A stretch of 64,000 bases of DNA from Fredericiella sp963839515 (GTDB lineage: Bacteria; Chloroflexota; Anaerolineae; Caldilineales; Caldilineaceae). The notes under the pieces are model-generated. The model saw only the letters and a program-made list of their open reading frames with translations. It was not told the DNA's origin and ran no database searches. Below, piece after piece: positions 15,376-23,494 of the stretch; the first letter of the stretch is position 1, and every line of letters begins with the position of its first letter. The DNA is taken from the NCBI GenBank assembly GCA_963839515.1, contig CAWIVN010000023.1:747726-811725 (forward strand). The letters are read 5' to 3'. The position numbers were made by a program, and so were the translations under genes.

Positions 15376-17184
15376 TCAGATTACCTCTTCGCTGCGCTCT
15401 TGCTCATAAACAGCGCGGCGGTCCTTCAAATATGCCGGCACGGGCACATCCCACCAGCCGGGGGCTTGTCCGCCCGACGTGCCTAGATTCGCGTCGATCA
15501 TAACCTCGACCACGGCCGGCCTTCCAGAAGCCAACGCCTCCGCCAGCGCACCCGCCACGTCTTGTGCTTCGGTCACCCGCCGGCTGTGAGCGCCGAAGGC
15601 CCGGGCGATGTCGGCAATGTGCGGTGAGATGGGCCGATCGTCCTGCTCGAACATGACGCCGTAATCGGCGCCGTCGCCAAACGCCAAGATTTGCAGGTCG
15701 CGGATCGCCTGCCAACCTTGATTATTGAATACTACCGCAACCACCGGGATATCGTATTGAACCGCAGTCGCCAATTCCTGCACGGTCATCAGAAAATCGC
15801 CGTCACCGACGAGTGCCATCACCGGCGCGTCCGGCCGGGCGAGCCTGGCCCCCAATGCTGCGGGATAGGACCACCCCATCGTGCTAAAGCCGCCAGCGGA
15901 GATATAGGTGCGCGGCTCGGTAAAAGCCATTTCCTGGAACACCTGCGCCTGGATGTTGCCGGCGGAAGTGAACACGATCCCGTGTTGTGGCAATACCCGG
16001 CGCACATCCGCAATGACGCGCCCCATGGTCGGCGGCGACTGGTTAGATTCGGCCAAGCTGCGGAAGCTGTCCAGCCACTGCGCCACTTGCTGCTTGATCT
16101 CCGCCGTGTAAGCCGCTTCCTGCCAGGCGCGCGCCGGCGTCGTCGCCATGAGGACCTGCTGCAGATCGCGCAATACGGCACGCGCGTCGCCGCTAATGCC
16201 GACTTCGGCAGGGTAGTTCTTGCCGATTTCAAAGGCGTCGATGTCTACATGGATCAGCTTCGTCGGCGGAATGTTGAAGGAATAGCCCGAGCGATACGAC
16301 GAAGTGGCCTTGTCGGCGAAGCGCACGCCGACCGCCAGCAGCACGTCCGCCTCCGTCGTCAGGTGGTTGCCGCAGGTCGTGCCGTTGCTGCCCATGTGCC
16401 ACCCATACAGCGGATGCGTTTCGGGAAAGGCGCCCTTGCCCTGCATCGTGCTGACGACGGCGGCGCCTAGATGCTCTGCCAACTGCTGCAGCTCGCGTTC
16501 CGCATTCCCCAGCAGCACGCCCCCACCTACAAGAATCACAGGACGCTTTGCCTGCGCAAGCAGCTCTGCTGCCCGTCTTATCGCTTCGGGATCTCCGCCC
16601 GGTGCGCCTTGCGGACGGCGCGTCGCCGGGTCGGGCAGGCTGCCGAGTTCGACGTTCGCCGCCTGCACATCCATCGGCAGGGTGATCATAGCCGGGCCCG
16701 GGCGGCCGGTCAGCATCGTGTTGAATGCCTGGCTCATTGCCCGCGGCAATTGGCCGGGCTGGTCGATGCGCCAACTGCGCTTAACGACGCCATCAAAGAT
16801 GCGCGGAAGGTCCGACCAATACTGGCGGTCAATCTCCTGCAGTACGCCCACCCCACGCATATGAGTGTGCGTCTCGCCGATCAGCAGGAGCAGCGGAATC
16901 GAATCGACATACGCAGTTGCCAGACCCAAGGCGGTGTTGGTCGCGCCGGCTCCGATCGAGGTGTAGACTGCCAGTGGCCGCCCGCTTGCGCGAAAATAGC
17001 CGTCGGCCATGTGCACGGCCGCCTGCTCGTGGCGCGGCATGATGACCTTGATTTTATCCTGGCGACGGCGCAAAGCGTCGATGAGCGGCAGGTTGCCGTG
17101 GCCGGGGATGCCAATGGCATAAGCTACACCCTCGCGTACCAACATTTCGACGACGATTTCGGAGCCGTTCAATTGCACTGCCAT
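15376..17184 (-). CDS. Thiamine-diphosphate-dependent enzyme (acetolactate synthase-like)
   Basis: This protein of about 602 residues has three domains. The Pyr domain has GIPGHGNLPLIDAL and the catalytic Glu in MPRHEQAAVHMADGY near residue 50. The central domain contains GDPEAIRRAAELLAQAKRPVILVGGG. The PP domain has GDGDFLMTVQELATAVQ and NNQGWQAI (ThDP-Mg motif). Presence of the Glu separates it from glyoxylate carboligase, which has Val there. The ATG at 17184 has GGAAGGG upstream; a TTG two codons earlier is the alternative. It is the first gene of the minus-strand catabolic block. The reaction is unassigned: carboligation or decarboxylation of a 2-oxo acid, or C-C hydrolysis. Confidence 0.85.
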   Translation of the reverse strand: MAVQLNGSEIVVEMLVREGVAYAIGIPGHGNLPLIDALRRRQDKIKVIMPRHEQAAVHMADGYFRASGRPLAVYTSIGAGATNTALGLATAYVDSIPLLLLIGETHTHMRGVGVLQEIDRQYWSDLPRIFDGVVKRSWRIDQPGQLPRAMSQAFNTMLTGRPGPAMITLPMDVQAANVELGSLPDPATRRPQGAPGGDPEAIRRAAELLAQAKRPVILVGGGVLLGNAERELQQLAEHLGAAVVSTMQGKGAFPETHPLYGWHMGSNGTTCGNHLTTEADVLLAVGVRFADKATSSYRSGYSFNIPPTKLIHVDIDAFEIGKNYPAEVGISGDARAVLRDLQQVLMATTPARAWQEAAYTAEIKQQVAQWLDSFRSLAESNQSPPTMGRVIADVRRVLPQHGIVFTSAGNIQAQVFQEMAFTEPRTYISAGGFSTMGWSYPAALGARLARPDAPVMALVGDGDFLMTVQELATAVQYDIPVVAVVFNNQGWQAIRDLQILAFGDGADYGVMFEQDDRPISPHIADIARAFGAHSRRVTEAQDVAGALAEALASGRPAVVEVMIDANLGTSGGQAPGWWDVPVPAYLKDRRAVYEQERSEEVI

Positions 17185-17358
17185 GTTCAATCCCTTCCGA
17201 ATTCGGTGTATATTCTGCTTTAACCTTGACGGCCGCGCCTACCGTGTCCTATTGTAGCACTTAAGCCCTGGTCTTTGACGCCCCTGCTCCCTGGTGCGAG
17301 AATGAACCTAATGCCGTCTAGACACTCGTGAAACCAATCAACGTAACGGAGATCGACC

Positions 17359-18705
17359 ATGTCAGCCTACTGGCAGGCAGTGCGCTCATTCAGCCCGAGC
17401 CTGTGGCGGCTCTTCGCCTCGCTGGCGTTGATTATCTCAGTGTCCATGGGATTGCAGGCCGTACTGCTGAATCTGTATCTGCTGCGCCTGGGCTTCGATG
17501 CTCCCTATATCGGGTTGCTGGCCGGCCTTGGCCAACTGGTGTGGGCCGCGGCTGCGTTGCCTGCCGTACTGGTCAGCAACCGGATTGGCTTGCGCAACAG
17601 CTTTCAGTTGAGCGTGGCCTTGGGCGGTTTGGGTCTCGCCATTATACTCCTGGTCGAATTCATTGCGCGTGACTACTGGCAGGTATGGCTGTTGGCGGGC
17701 CAGGTCGTGATGAATATTGGCCTGGCCATCGGCACGGTCAACATGCCGCCCTATATCATGGCCGTCACAAGTGAGCGCGAGCGACCGCACGCATTCTCCT
17801 TTGTCGCCGCCCTCATCCCCTTTGCCGCCCTCGTCGGCAGCTTGATTGGTGGAATTCTGCCCGGTCTGCTGGCAGAACGGTTGGGCGCCACACTCGACCA
17901 GGCCGAGCCTTATCGCCTGGCCCTTTGGCTGGGACCCTTCGTCTGCTGGCTGGCCATCCTCCCTTTGCTGGGAGCTGACCCTGGCAACGTGCATACGCCT
18001 ATATCCACTCCCATCCCTTCCAACTCTGCAGACGAGGCCCCCCGTGCGATCGATGCAGGGGTGCACTTGCATGCGCTCGCGAGCGCAGGATCCACTACGC
18101 GCGCACCGTTTGGCTTGCTCGCCTTTTGGGGGGTGTTTGTGTTCACGGCCGCGCTTGGCGAGGGCGCAGTGCGTACCTTCTTTAACGTTTTTTTGAACAC
18201 AGAACTCGGCGTTTCCTCGGCTGCCATTGGCCTGATCATGGGTGCGGCGCAGATTCTGCCGATCGTGGCAGCGCTGGCGCTGCCGTTCGCGCTTACGACT
18301 TGGGGTGCCGGTTACACCTTGATCGGCGGGCTCGTCGTCATGGCCGCCTGCCTGGCGCCGCTTGCCGTCACCGGACAAATTTGGGTGGCGGCCGCCGCCT
18401 ACACGGGTGCAATGGTCACTTTCACCGTTGTGGGCAGCAGTCGTGACCTATTCGGCCAGGAAATGGTGATCCCGCGCTGGCGCACCAGCAGCCAGGCCGT
18501 TGCCATCATAGGTTTGGGACTTGGCAACTCCGTGGCGGCCGTTTTGGGCGGACTCTTGATTGGGGTAGCCGGCTTCGGCGCACTCTACCGCTTCGGGACG
18601 CTGGCGGCACTCCTTGCCGCCGGACTGTTGTTCGCTTATTTGTACATAGCCGGCCGGCGGCGGTCACGGTATGTCCCTGGCAGCTCTGGAGTATCTGCCG
18701 GGTAA
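17359..18705 (+). CDS. MFS transporter
   Basis: This 448-residue membrane protein has twelve predicted helices arranged 6+6. A hydrophilic loop sits near residues 208-248 (DPGNVHTPISTPIPSNSADE). Helices include LFASLALIISVSMGLQAVLL and GVFVFTAALGEGAVRTFFNVF. GGAG lies 10 nt before the ATG. It is divergent from the catabolic block, separated by 174 nt. The substrate is unknown; efflux of a drug or sugar is possible, and the location does not prove a link with the sugar genes. Confidence 0.85.
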   Translation: MSAYWQAVRSFSPSLWRLFASLALIISVSMGLQAVLLNLYLLRLGFDAPYIGLLAGLGQLVWAAAALPAVLVSNRIGLRNSFQLSVALGGLGLAIILLVEFIARDYWQVWLLAGQVVMNIGLAIGTVNMPPYIMAVTSERERPHAFSFVAALIPFAALVGSLIGGILPGLLAERLGATLDQAEPYRLALWLGPFVCWLAILPLLGADPGNVHTPISTPIPSNSADEAPRAIDAGVHLHALASAGSTTRAPFGLLAFWGVFVFTAALGEGAVRTFFNVFLNTELGVSSAAIGLIMGAAQILPIVAALALPFALTTWGAGYTLIGGLVVMAACLAPLAVTGQIWVAAAAYTGAMVTFTVVGSSRDLFGQEMVIPRWRTSSQAVAIIGLGLGNSVAAVLGGLLIGVAGFGALYRFGTLAALLAAGLLFAYLYIAGRRRSRYVPGSSGVSAG

Positions 18706-18783
18706 TCTGTCAAGGCAGCGTGCAGAAGAAAAAGGCAGGAGAACAGGGCCGTGGGCGTGGTATGCCGCTTGCGGCGCTGGGTC

Positions 18784-18840
18784 CGCACGAAGGCGTGCGG
18801 ACTGGACGTCGAACCAGGTGACTGGACGTCGAACTAGGTG
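18784..18840. repeat. Dispersed hairpin plus a 20-nt tandem duplication
   Basis: A hairpin with arms GTCCGCACG/CGTGCGGAC (18781-18802) contains 20 nt identical to 5387-5406. Immediately after it, ACTGGACGTCGAACCAGGTG (18801-18820) is repeated at 18821-18840 with one mismatch. The rest of 18706-18878 shows nothing further. Confidence 0.6.
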
Positions 18841-18878
18841 ACTTTTGTGCCGTTCTGGAAATCGCGCATATTGGGGTA

Positions 18879-18907
18879 TTGCCAACGCAGCCAGTGTGTG
18901 CTATGCT
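18879..18907 (+). promoter_or_regulatory. Promoter of the leader/RIO kinase transcript
   Basis: TTGCCA (18879-18884), a 17-nt spacer and TATGCT (18902-18907) predict a start near 18914. The first translated element would be the 18-residue leader ORF 45 nt downstream. Confidence 0.5.
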
Positions 18908-18958
18908 GTTGCACGATTCGTTTCGTGATTTTGTTTTCACCTCGAAAGGAGGCGCAGC

Positions 18959-19015
18959 ATGACAGCCCAAGTCTTTGTAGTCACTGCTTGCTCGCGCCTG
19001 CTGCTCGTCTGCTAA
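18959..19015 (+). CDS. Leader peptide MTAQVFVVTACSRLLLVC
   Basis: This is a very short ORF of 18 codons plus TAA with an excellent Shine-Dalgarno (GAAAGGAGG, 6 nt spacing). It is followed 22 nt later by a strong intrinsic terminator. The peptide has three consecutive Leu plus Val and Cys residues, as in amino-acid or drug-responsive attenuator leaders. It has no product role of its own; its translation probably decides whether the downstream terminator forms. The 5-nt GCTTG at 18986-18990 can pair with CAAGC at 19036-19040, at the base of the terminator's left arm. That is a possible but weak antiterminator. Confidence 0.6.
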   Translation: MTAQVFVVTACSRLLLVC

Positions 19016-19036
19016 CGAACCATTTCGTTTGTCGAC

Positions 19037-19069
19037 AAGCCGCGGGTGCACCATACCCGCGGCTTTTTT
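19037..19069 (+). terminator. Intrinsic terminator/attenuator after the leader ORF
   Basis: An 11-bp stem, AAGCCGCGGGT/ACCCGCGGCTT, with a 7-nt loop is followed by a T-run at 19064-19069. It lies between the predicted promoter and the RIO kinase start, so it would stop transcription before that gene unless prevented. Confidence 0.85.
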
Positions 19070-19169
19070 GTTGCCAGTAAGGAACCGGGGACTTCCGGTC
19101 GTCAAACCTACGCAGTAGGCGGCCCACATGCCGGGCTGGACGACGCTCCTCTCCTTCCTTGCTCAAAAC

Positions 19170-19199
19170 CCACGGGTTAGCCGGAAACCCGTGGCTTTT
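19170..19199 (+). terminator. Second terminator-like hairpin before the RIO kinase
   Basis: Arms CCACGGGTT/AACCCGTGG with a 7-nt loop are followed by CTTTTC. It is weaker than the first terminator, but its placement 61 nt before the kinase start suggests tandem control or sequestration of the leader. Confidence 0.5.
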
Positions 19200-19260
19200 C
19201 GCGTCTAGAGGCAAGCCTCGGGGAAACAAAATGGCATCTGTTTTCCAGGAGACTCTCACC

Positions 19261-20253
19261 GTGTCTTTTGACTTGTATCACGACGAGTACGAATACCTCG
19301 CCGCACGTTTTCAACTGAATACCGACGAAGATCGCCTGCCACGCAGCGGCAAGCCGCGTAAGAAGGCCAAGCCCAACCAGGGTAAGACCAACGTGACCGC
19401 CACCTTGGCCGACGCCCAACCCAAGCTGGAAGACGCTTTTCACACGACCTACCGCCCGGCGCGTTACGAGGAGGGCTTCCTCAAGGAGTCGCTTCAGCCA
19501 TTCGTCACGCAGGTGCTGATCGACGATGTGCTGGCATTGGTCAAGGGTGGCAAGGAAGCCAATGTTTACCTGTGCCAGGCCGCACCTCACCTCGACGTCG
19601 AGCTGATCGCCGCCAAGGTGTACCGGCCACGCCAGTTCCGCAACCTGCGTAACGACGTGACCTATCGCGAGGGCCGGGAACTGGTCAGCAGCCTTGGCAT
19701 CCCGATCAAGAACCGCGACAACCGCGAGATGCGCGCCATCCACAAGAAGACCTCGTTCGGAGCCGAGCTGACGCATATCTCTTGGCTGATGCACGAGCAC
19801 ATTACGCTTGATCGGCTCTACAAGCTGGGCGCGGCCGTGCCAAAGCCTATGGCGGCGGGCGAAAATGCCATCCTGATGGCCTACATCGGCGACCGCAGCC
19901 GGCCTGCGCCTGTGCTGCAGAGTGTCTCGCTATCCTCACAGGAGGCCGCGCCATTGTGCGACGAGGTTCTACGCAACGTCGAACTGATGCTCGCGCACGG
20001 CATGATCCATGGCGACCTCTCGGCTTATAACATTCTCTATTGGGAAGGCAAGGTCACGTTGATCGACTTCCCGCAGGTGACGTTGAGCGAGAGCAACCAC
20101 AACGCCTACCGCATCTTCCAGCGAGACGTACGTCGAGTCTGCGAATACTTCGCCACCCAGGGTGTCGAACGCGACGCCGACGCCATCGTGCGCCGGCTGT
20201 GGTCACGCTATGTCCGCTTGGCTCCCGACCGCACCGTCCAGGACGGCGTATGA
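19261..20253 (+). CDS. RIO-type serine/threonine protein kinase
   Basis: This 330-residue atypical kinase of the RIO family has a nucleotide loop VKGGKEANVYLC, the lysine strand ELIAAKVYRPRQF, the catalytic loop MIHGDLSAYNILYW and the metal motif LIDFPQ in place of DFG. The N-terminal 70 residues are basic and low-complexity (GKPRKKAKPNQGKT). GTG at 19261 has AGGAG 9 nt upstream; ATG at 19231 with GGGGAAA is a reasonable alternative. In archaea and eukaryotes RIO kinases act in ribosome maturation; the bacterial role is not settled. The gene sits behind a leader ORF and two hairpins, implying translation-sensitive attenuation. Confidence 0.88.
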   Translation: MSFDLYHDEYEYLAARFQLNTDEDRLPRSGKPRKKAKPNQGKTNVTATLADAQPKLEDAFHTTYRPARYEEGFLKESLQPFVTQVLIDDVLALVKGGKEANVYLCQAAPHLDVELIAAKVYRPRQFRNLRNDVTYREGRELVSSLGIPIKNRDNREMRAIHKKTSFGAELTHISWLMHEHITLDRLYKLGAAVPKPMAAGENAILMAYIGDRSRPAPVLQSVSLSSQEAAPLCDEVLRNVELMLAHGMIHGDLSAYNILYWEGKVTLIDFPQVTLSESNHNAYRIFQRDVRRVCEYFATQGVERDADAIVRRLWSRYVRLAPDRTVQDGV

Positions 20254-20267
20254 GAGGTGTAAAACGC

Positions 20268-20300
20268 ATGTCCCCGGGACGTCCAACGTCCCGGGGACAT
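20268..20300. repeat. Palindrome of the ATGTCCCCGGGAC family between convergent genes
   Basis: Arms ATGTCCCCGGGACGT (20268-20282) and complement (20286-20300) enclose CCA. It separates the RIO kinase from the convergent SDR gene, so it could be a bidirectional terminator, although neither strand has a T-run. Confidence 0.75.
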
Positions 20301-20314
20301 GACCCCTACTCGGA

Positions 20315-21232
20315 CTATACCTTTACGACTTGTTGCACGAGCTGCTCGCTCACGTCCCACAGCCGGCGTTGCGCCGCCACATCGTAGGACACGGCCGACG
20401 ACTTGACCGGCTGCTTCTTGACGAAGTACTTGCCGGTGACGCCCTCGACTTCGGGTGACATTGCCAGGTGAATAGTTGTCTCAGCGCCCTTTTCCGGGCT
20501 GATCGCAAACAGGTGGGCCAGCGGCATCAGCGCACCCCACATGCCGCCATTGGAGCGGCCGAAGTTGGAGGCGACAAAGCCCGGATGCAGCGCATTGGTT
20601 GTCACACCGCTGTCCTCCAGCCGCCGTGCCAGTTCGTACGTGAACATGATGTTGGCCAGCTTGGACATGGAATATACGCCAAAGGCACTATATTTCTTTT
20701 CGCTCATGAAGTCGTCGAAGTTGATCGATCCACCCTTGTGCGCATCCGAAGAGACGTTAATGATGCGTGCCGGTGCGCTGGCCAGCAGCCGGTCCTGCAG
20801 CAGATCGGTGAGATAGAAGTAGTTGAGATGGTTGAGCGCCATCGTCATCTCGTAGCTCTCGGCTGTCACCTGGCGTGAGGAGAAGACGGCGCCGGCGTTG
20901 TTGATCAGCACATCCAGCCGGTCATAGCGCGTCAAGAACTGTTCGGCCACCTGCCGCACCTGCGCCATCAGGGATAGGTCGCCGGCAATGTAGGTCACCT
21001 GGTCGTTGCCGGTTGCGGCCTTGATCTGCGTCGCCGTCGCCTCACACTTCTGGGCGCTGCGGCTGACTAGCACGACCTTGGCTCCTTGTGCAGCCAACGC
21101 CTGGGCCGTGATCAAGCCGATACCGCCCGTAGCACCCGTGATGAGGCAAACTTTGCCTGCCATGCTCTTCGTAGTTTCCTCGGCTTGTGTCGCCTTGGAA
21201 GCGCCGTCCGATTGAGACTGTGCTGTTGTCAT
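20315..21232 (-). CDS. SDR family oxidoreductase (retinol dehydrogenase-like)
   Basis: This 305-residue short-chain dehydrogenase has, after about 24 polar residues, the cofactor motif VCLITGATGGIGLITAQAL (TGxxxGxG). NNAG appears in DVLINNAGAVFSSRQ, the catalytic Ser in RIINVSSDAHKGG and the YxxxK dyad as YSMSKLANIMFTYELARRL. The architecture is that of the human RDH11-14/WW-oxidoreductase-like group, which reduces lipophilic carbonyls with NADPH. It lies 5 nt downstream of the OsmC gene on the same strand. The substrate is unknown. Confidence 0.88.
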   Translation of the reverse strand: MTTAQSQSDGASKATQAEETTKSMAGKVCLITGATGGIGLITAQALAAQGAKVVLVSRSAQKCEATATQIKAATGNDQVTYIAGDLSLMAQVRQVAEQFLTRYDRLDVLINNAGAVFSSRQVTAESYEMTMALNHLNYFYLTDLLQDRLLASAPARIINVSSDAHKGGSINFDDFMSEKKYSAFGVYSMSKLANIMFTYELARRLEDSGVTTNALHPGFVASNFGRSNGGMWGALMPLAHLFAISPEKGAETTIHLAMSPEVEGVTGKYFVKKQPVKSSAVSYDVAAQRRLWDVSEQLVQQVVKV

Positions 21233-21237
21233 GCAGC

Positions 21238-21657
21238 TTATACCAGGGTAGCAGTCAGTTTGATATTGCCGACGCCGGCCAATGCCTTTGAGATCGGGCA
21301 GCCAGCCTTGGCCTCTGCTGCCAGCTCCTGCAGTTTGGCGTCGTCCAAGTTGGGTACACTCACGCGCGTATCCAGTTCGATGTCGGTGATCGCCGGGCCC
21401 GCGCCAAGGTGCACAGTGGACGTTGTCTCGATGCTGGTGGCAGTAAAGCCCGCCTTGGTCAGCAGCGCCGACAGGAACATCGAGAAGCAGCCGGCATGCG
21501 CCGCACCGACCAACTCTTCCGGGTTTGTCCCCGGGCCTTCCTCAAAGCGGGAAGCATAGGTGTACGGTCCCTCATACGCACCGCTGCCCAGCCGCATCGT
21601 CCCAGCGCCTTCGCGCAGCGTCCCCTTCCAAACGGCACTCGCCTTACGTACTGCCAT
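21238..21657 (-). CDS. OsmC family peroxiredoxin
   Basis: This 139-residue protein of the OsmC subgroup reduces organic hydroperoxides with a cysteine pair. The first Cys is in ELVGAAHAGCFSMFLSALL near residue 57 and the second in AEAKAGCPISKALAG near residue 120. ATG at 21657 has AGGGGGAA upstream; a longer frame to 21720 lacks similarity. It precedes the SDR gene with a 5-nt gap, suggesting a small stress-related operon. Confidence 0.92.
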   Translation of the reverse strand: MAVRKASAVWKGTLREGAGTMRLGSGAYEGPYTYASRFEEGPGTNPEELVGAAHAGCFSMFLSALLTKAGFTATSIETTSTVHLGAGPAITDIELDTRVSVPNLDDAKLQELAAEAKAGCPISKALAGVGNIKLTATLV

Positions 21658-21739
21658 AATTCGTTCCCCCTTGTGTAATGCAATGGTTTTCACTCGTCCG
21701 CCAAGCGGTTCTCTCATCACACTACACGCCAGGGCCGGT

Positions 21740-22585
21740 CTATTCTGTGAGCGCGCTCCCAGAGGTCAGCAAAAACCGCAATGCTCCCGGCAACCGCCGA
21801 GCCCAGGCTGGTTCTGTGTGTCGTTCACCTTTGCCTTGCACGTAGGACAGGTCGATGCCCGCGCGGTAGCCCTTTTCGGTGGCCAAAGCCGCGAGCGGCT
21901 GCGCGCTGCTCTCGCGCGTGCCGTTGTCGATGTACAGCTTGCCGCCCCTCGCCAGTTTCTCGCGCACCAGGCCATAGGCTGCCCCATTTGCCACCCACAA
22001 TGAGGGACTCATCACCATTGCGCCGCCAAATACGTCCGGCCGCACGCAGTAGGCATACAGGCTGATCAGACCACCCATGGACGAGCCGCCGATATTCGTA
22101 TTTGCCGCGTCCCCAAGGGTGCGGAAATCATGGTCTACAATCGGCTTTAACGTCTCCGTCACAAATTCGACAAATGCGGTGCCGCGACCCATGCGCCAGT
22201 GCGAGAACGGATTATATTCCTGGATGCGCTGTATCTCCATGTGGTAGGGGGCGACCACAATCGCCTCGAGCGCTTCGTCCGCCAACAGTGCCATCGTCTC
22301 GCCAACTTGCCATGTCTTGCCGCCGAAGGCCGTGCTCGGGTCAAATAGGTTTTGCCCATCTTGCAGATATACCACGGGGTAGCGTTTTTGGGCTGTGTTG
22401 TAGGAGGCCGGCAGGTATAACAGCACAACCCGTTCGTTGCCCAGCTGTGGGCTTTTTACGAAGCTGCCCAACAACTGCCCCGGTACGCCAGCCCCTTGCC
22501 ACGCTTCGACAAGGTACTGCGCCCAAGGCGTACGTACGCCGTCCAACATCTGGTGTAGCGAACTACTTTCCATTACCGCACTCAT
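21740..22585 (-). CDS. Alpha/beta-hydrolase, Fes/esterase D-like
   Basis: This 281-residue cytoplasmic protein of the putative esterase family has an N-terminal beta-sandwich-like part (SPQLGNERVVLLYLPASYN), then RYPVVYLQDGQNLFD. The nucleophile elbow is GGSSMGGLISLYAY (Ser near residue 168). A C-terminal His appears in GKGERHTEPAWARRLPGAL. Members hydrolyse small esters, siderophores or glycoconjugate esters. It is divergent from the NAD(P)-binding gene with about 100 nt between them, and 19 nt separate its stop from the long OsmC frame. Confidence 0.85.
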   Translation of the reverse strand: MSAVMESSSLHQMLDGVRTPWAQYLVEAWQGAGVPGQLLGSFVKSPQLGNERVVLLYLPASYNTAQKRYPVVYLQDGQNLFDPSTAFGGKTWQVGETMALLADEALEAIVVAPYHMEIQRIQEYNPFSHWRMGRGTAFVEFVTETLKPIVDHDFRTLGDAANTNIGGSSMGGLISLYAYCVRPDVFGGAMVMSPSLWVANGAAYGLVREKLARGGKLYIDNGTRESSAQPLAALATEKGYRAGIDLSYVQGKGERHTEPAWARRLPGALRFLLTSGSALTE

Positions 22586-22686
22586 GCTTACAGCCGGCGC
22601 TCAGAAATGCGTCTATCCTCTCTTGTATTGCTATCATTGTACCTAATTACGCAAATGTTCCAACAAACCTTGCACATGGAAAGGGA

Positions 22687-23316
22687 ATGAACACTGTTAT
22701 GAAATTAGCCGTCTTTGGTGCTACCGGCGGGACTGGTCGCCAAATTGTCGAGCAAGCGCTTGGCCAGGGGTACGATGTTGCTGCCCTCGTGCGCGATCCG
22801 GCCAAGATCTCAATTCTGCACGACCATCTTACGCTCGTGCAGGGTAATGTGTTGGATAGAGACGCCGTCGACCGCACTGTGGGCGGGGCTGATGCGGTCT
22901 TTGTGAGCCTAGGCAACACCGCCAACAATCCCGATATGGTGGTTTCGCAGGGCACGGCCGTCGTGATGGCTGCCATGCATGCGGCCGATGTGAAGAGACT
23001 GATCGTGATAAGCTCGCTGGGTGTAGGCGACAGCAAGGATCAGATTCCGCTCTTCTTCAAAGCTATCATCGCTACGGCCTTGCGCAAGGCGTTCCAAGAC
23101 AAGGAAGCTCAAGAGAAGCTTGTCATGGCCAGCGGTCTCGATTGGACCATCATAAGGCCCGGCGGCCTCACCGACGCCCCCGCCGCCGGGGTCTACCGTG
23201 CCGGCCTAGACCACACCATTGGGGGTCAAATCGCCCGCGCCGACGTTGCTGCCTTTGCTTTGGCCCAGGTTGGCAGCAAAGACTACCTGTGCAAGACCCC
23301 GGCGATCGCGCAGTAG
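22687..23316 (+). CDS. NAD(P)-binding oxidoreductase (BVR-B/NmrA-like SDR)
   Basis: This 209-residue atypical SDR has the cofactor motif KLAVFGATGGTGRQIVEQAL, then AALVRDPAKI and a core ending in DWTIIRPGGLTDAPAAG. It resembles biliverdin reductase B and NmrA-like proteins, which lack the classical YxxxK. ATG at 22687 and ATG at 22699 are both possible; GGAAAGGGA lies directly upstream. The long open frame further upstream is antisense to the esterase and is not real. It may act as a flavin/quinone reductase or a redox sensor. Confidence 0.85.
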   Translation: MNTVMKLAVFGATGGTGRQIVEQALGQGYDVAALVRDPAKISILHDHLTLVQGNVLDRDAVDRTVGGADAVFVSLGNTANNPDMVVSQGTAVVMAAMHAADVKRLIVISSLGVGDSKDQIPLFFKAIIATALRKAFQDKEAQEKLVMASGLDWTIIRPGGLTDAPAAGVYRAGLDHTIGGQIARADVAAFALAQVGSKDYLCKTPAIAQ

Positions 23317-23326
23317 CCTTGTCACG

Positions 23327-23365
23327 CTTATGTCCCGGGGACCTTTAAGGTCCCCGGGACATAAG
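23327..23365. repeat. Palindrome, variant of the GTCCCGGGGAC family
   Basis: Arms CTTATGTCCCGGGGACCTT (23327-23345) and complement (23347-23365) flank a single T. The core order is GTCCCGGGGAC rather than GTCCCCGGGAC. It follows the oxidoreductase stop by 10 nt, with both neighbours on the plus strand. Confidence 0.7.
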
Positions 23366-23494
23366 GATGCAGGGACGCAGCGACATACATTCCCTCACCC
23401 CTGCCACAGCTTTGACAACATCCCCTCCTCGGTGCGACACTACCCCTTACACCCGCGGCCGCATGACGCGGCGCGGCTTAGAGAGGAACTGCGT

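Noticed and set aside
15376..17184. Assignment of the ThDP enzyme as glyoxylate carboligase with the downstream reductase as tartronate semialdehyde reductase
   Set aside because: The catalytic Glu (RHEQ) is present, whereas glyoxylate carboligase has Val at that position, so the pairing is not supported.
22102..22686. N-terminal extension of the NAD(P)-binding protein by 195 residues
   Set aside because: The extension is antisense to the esterase gene and the recognisable Rossmann fold begins at 22687-22699.
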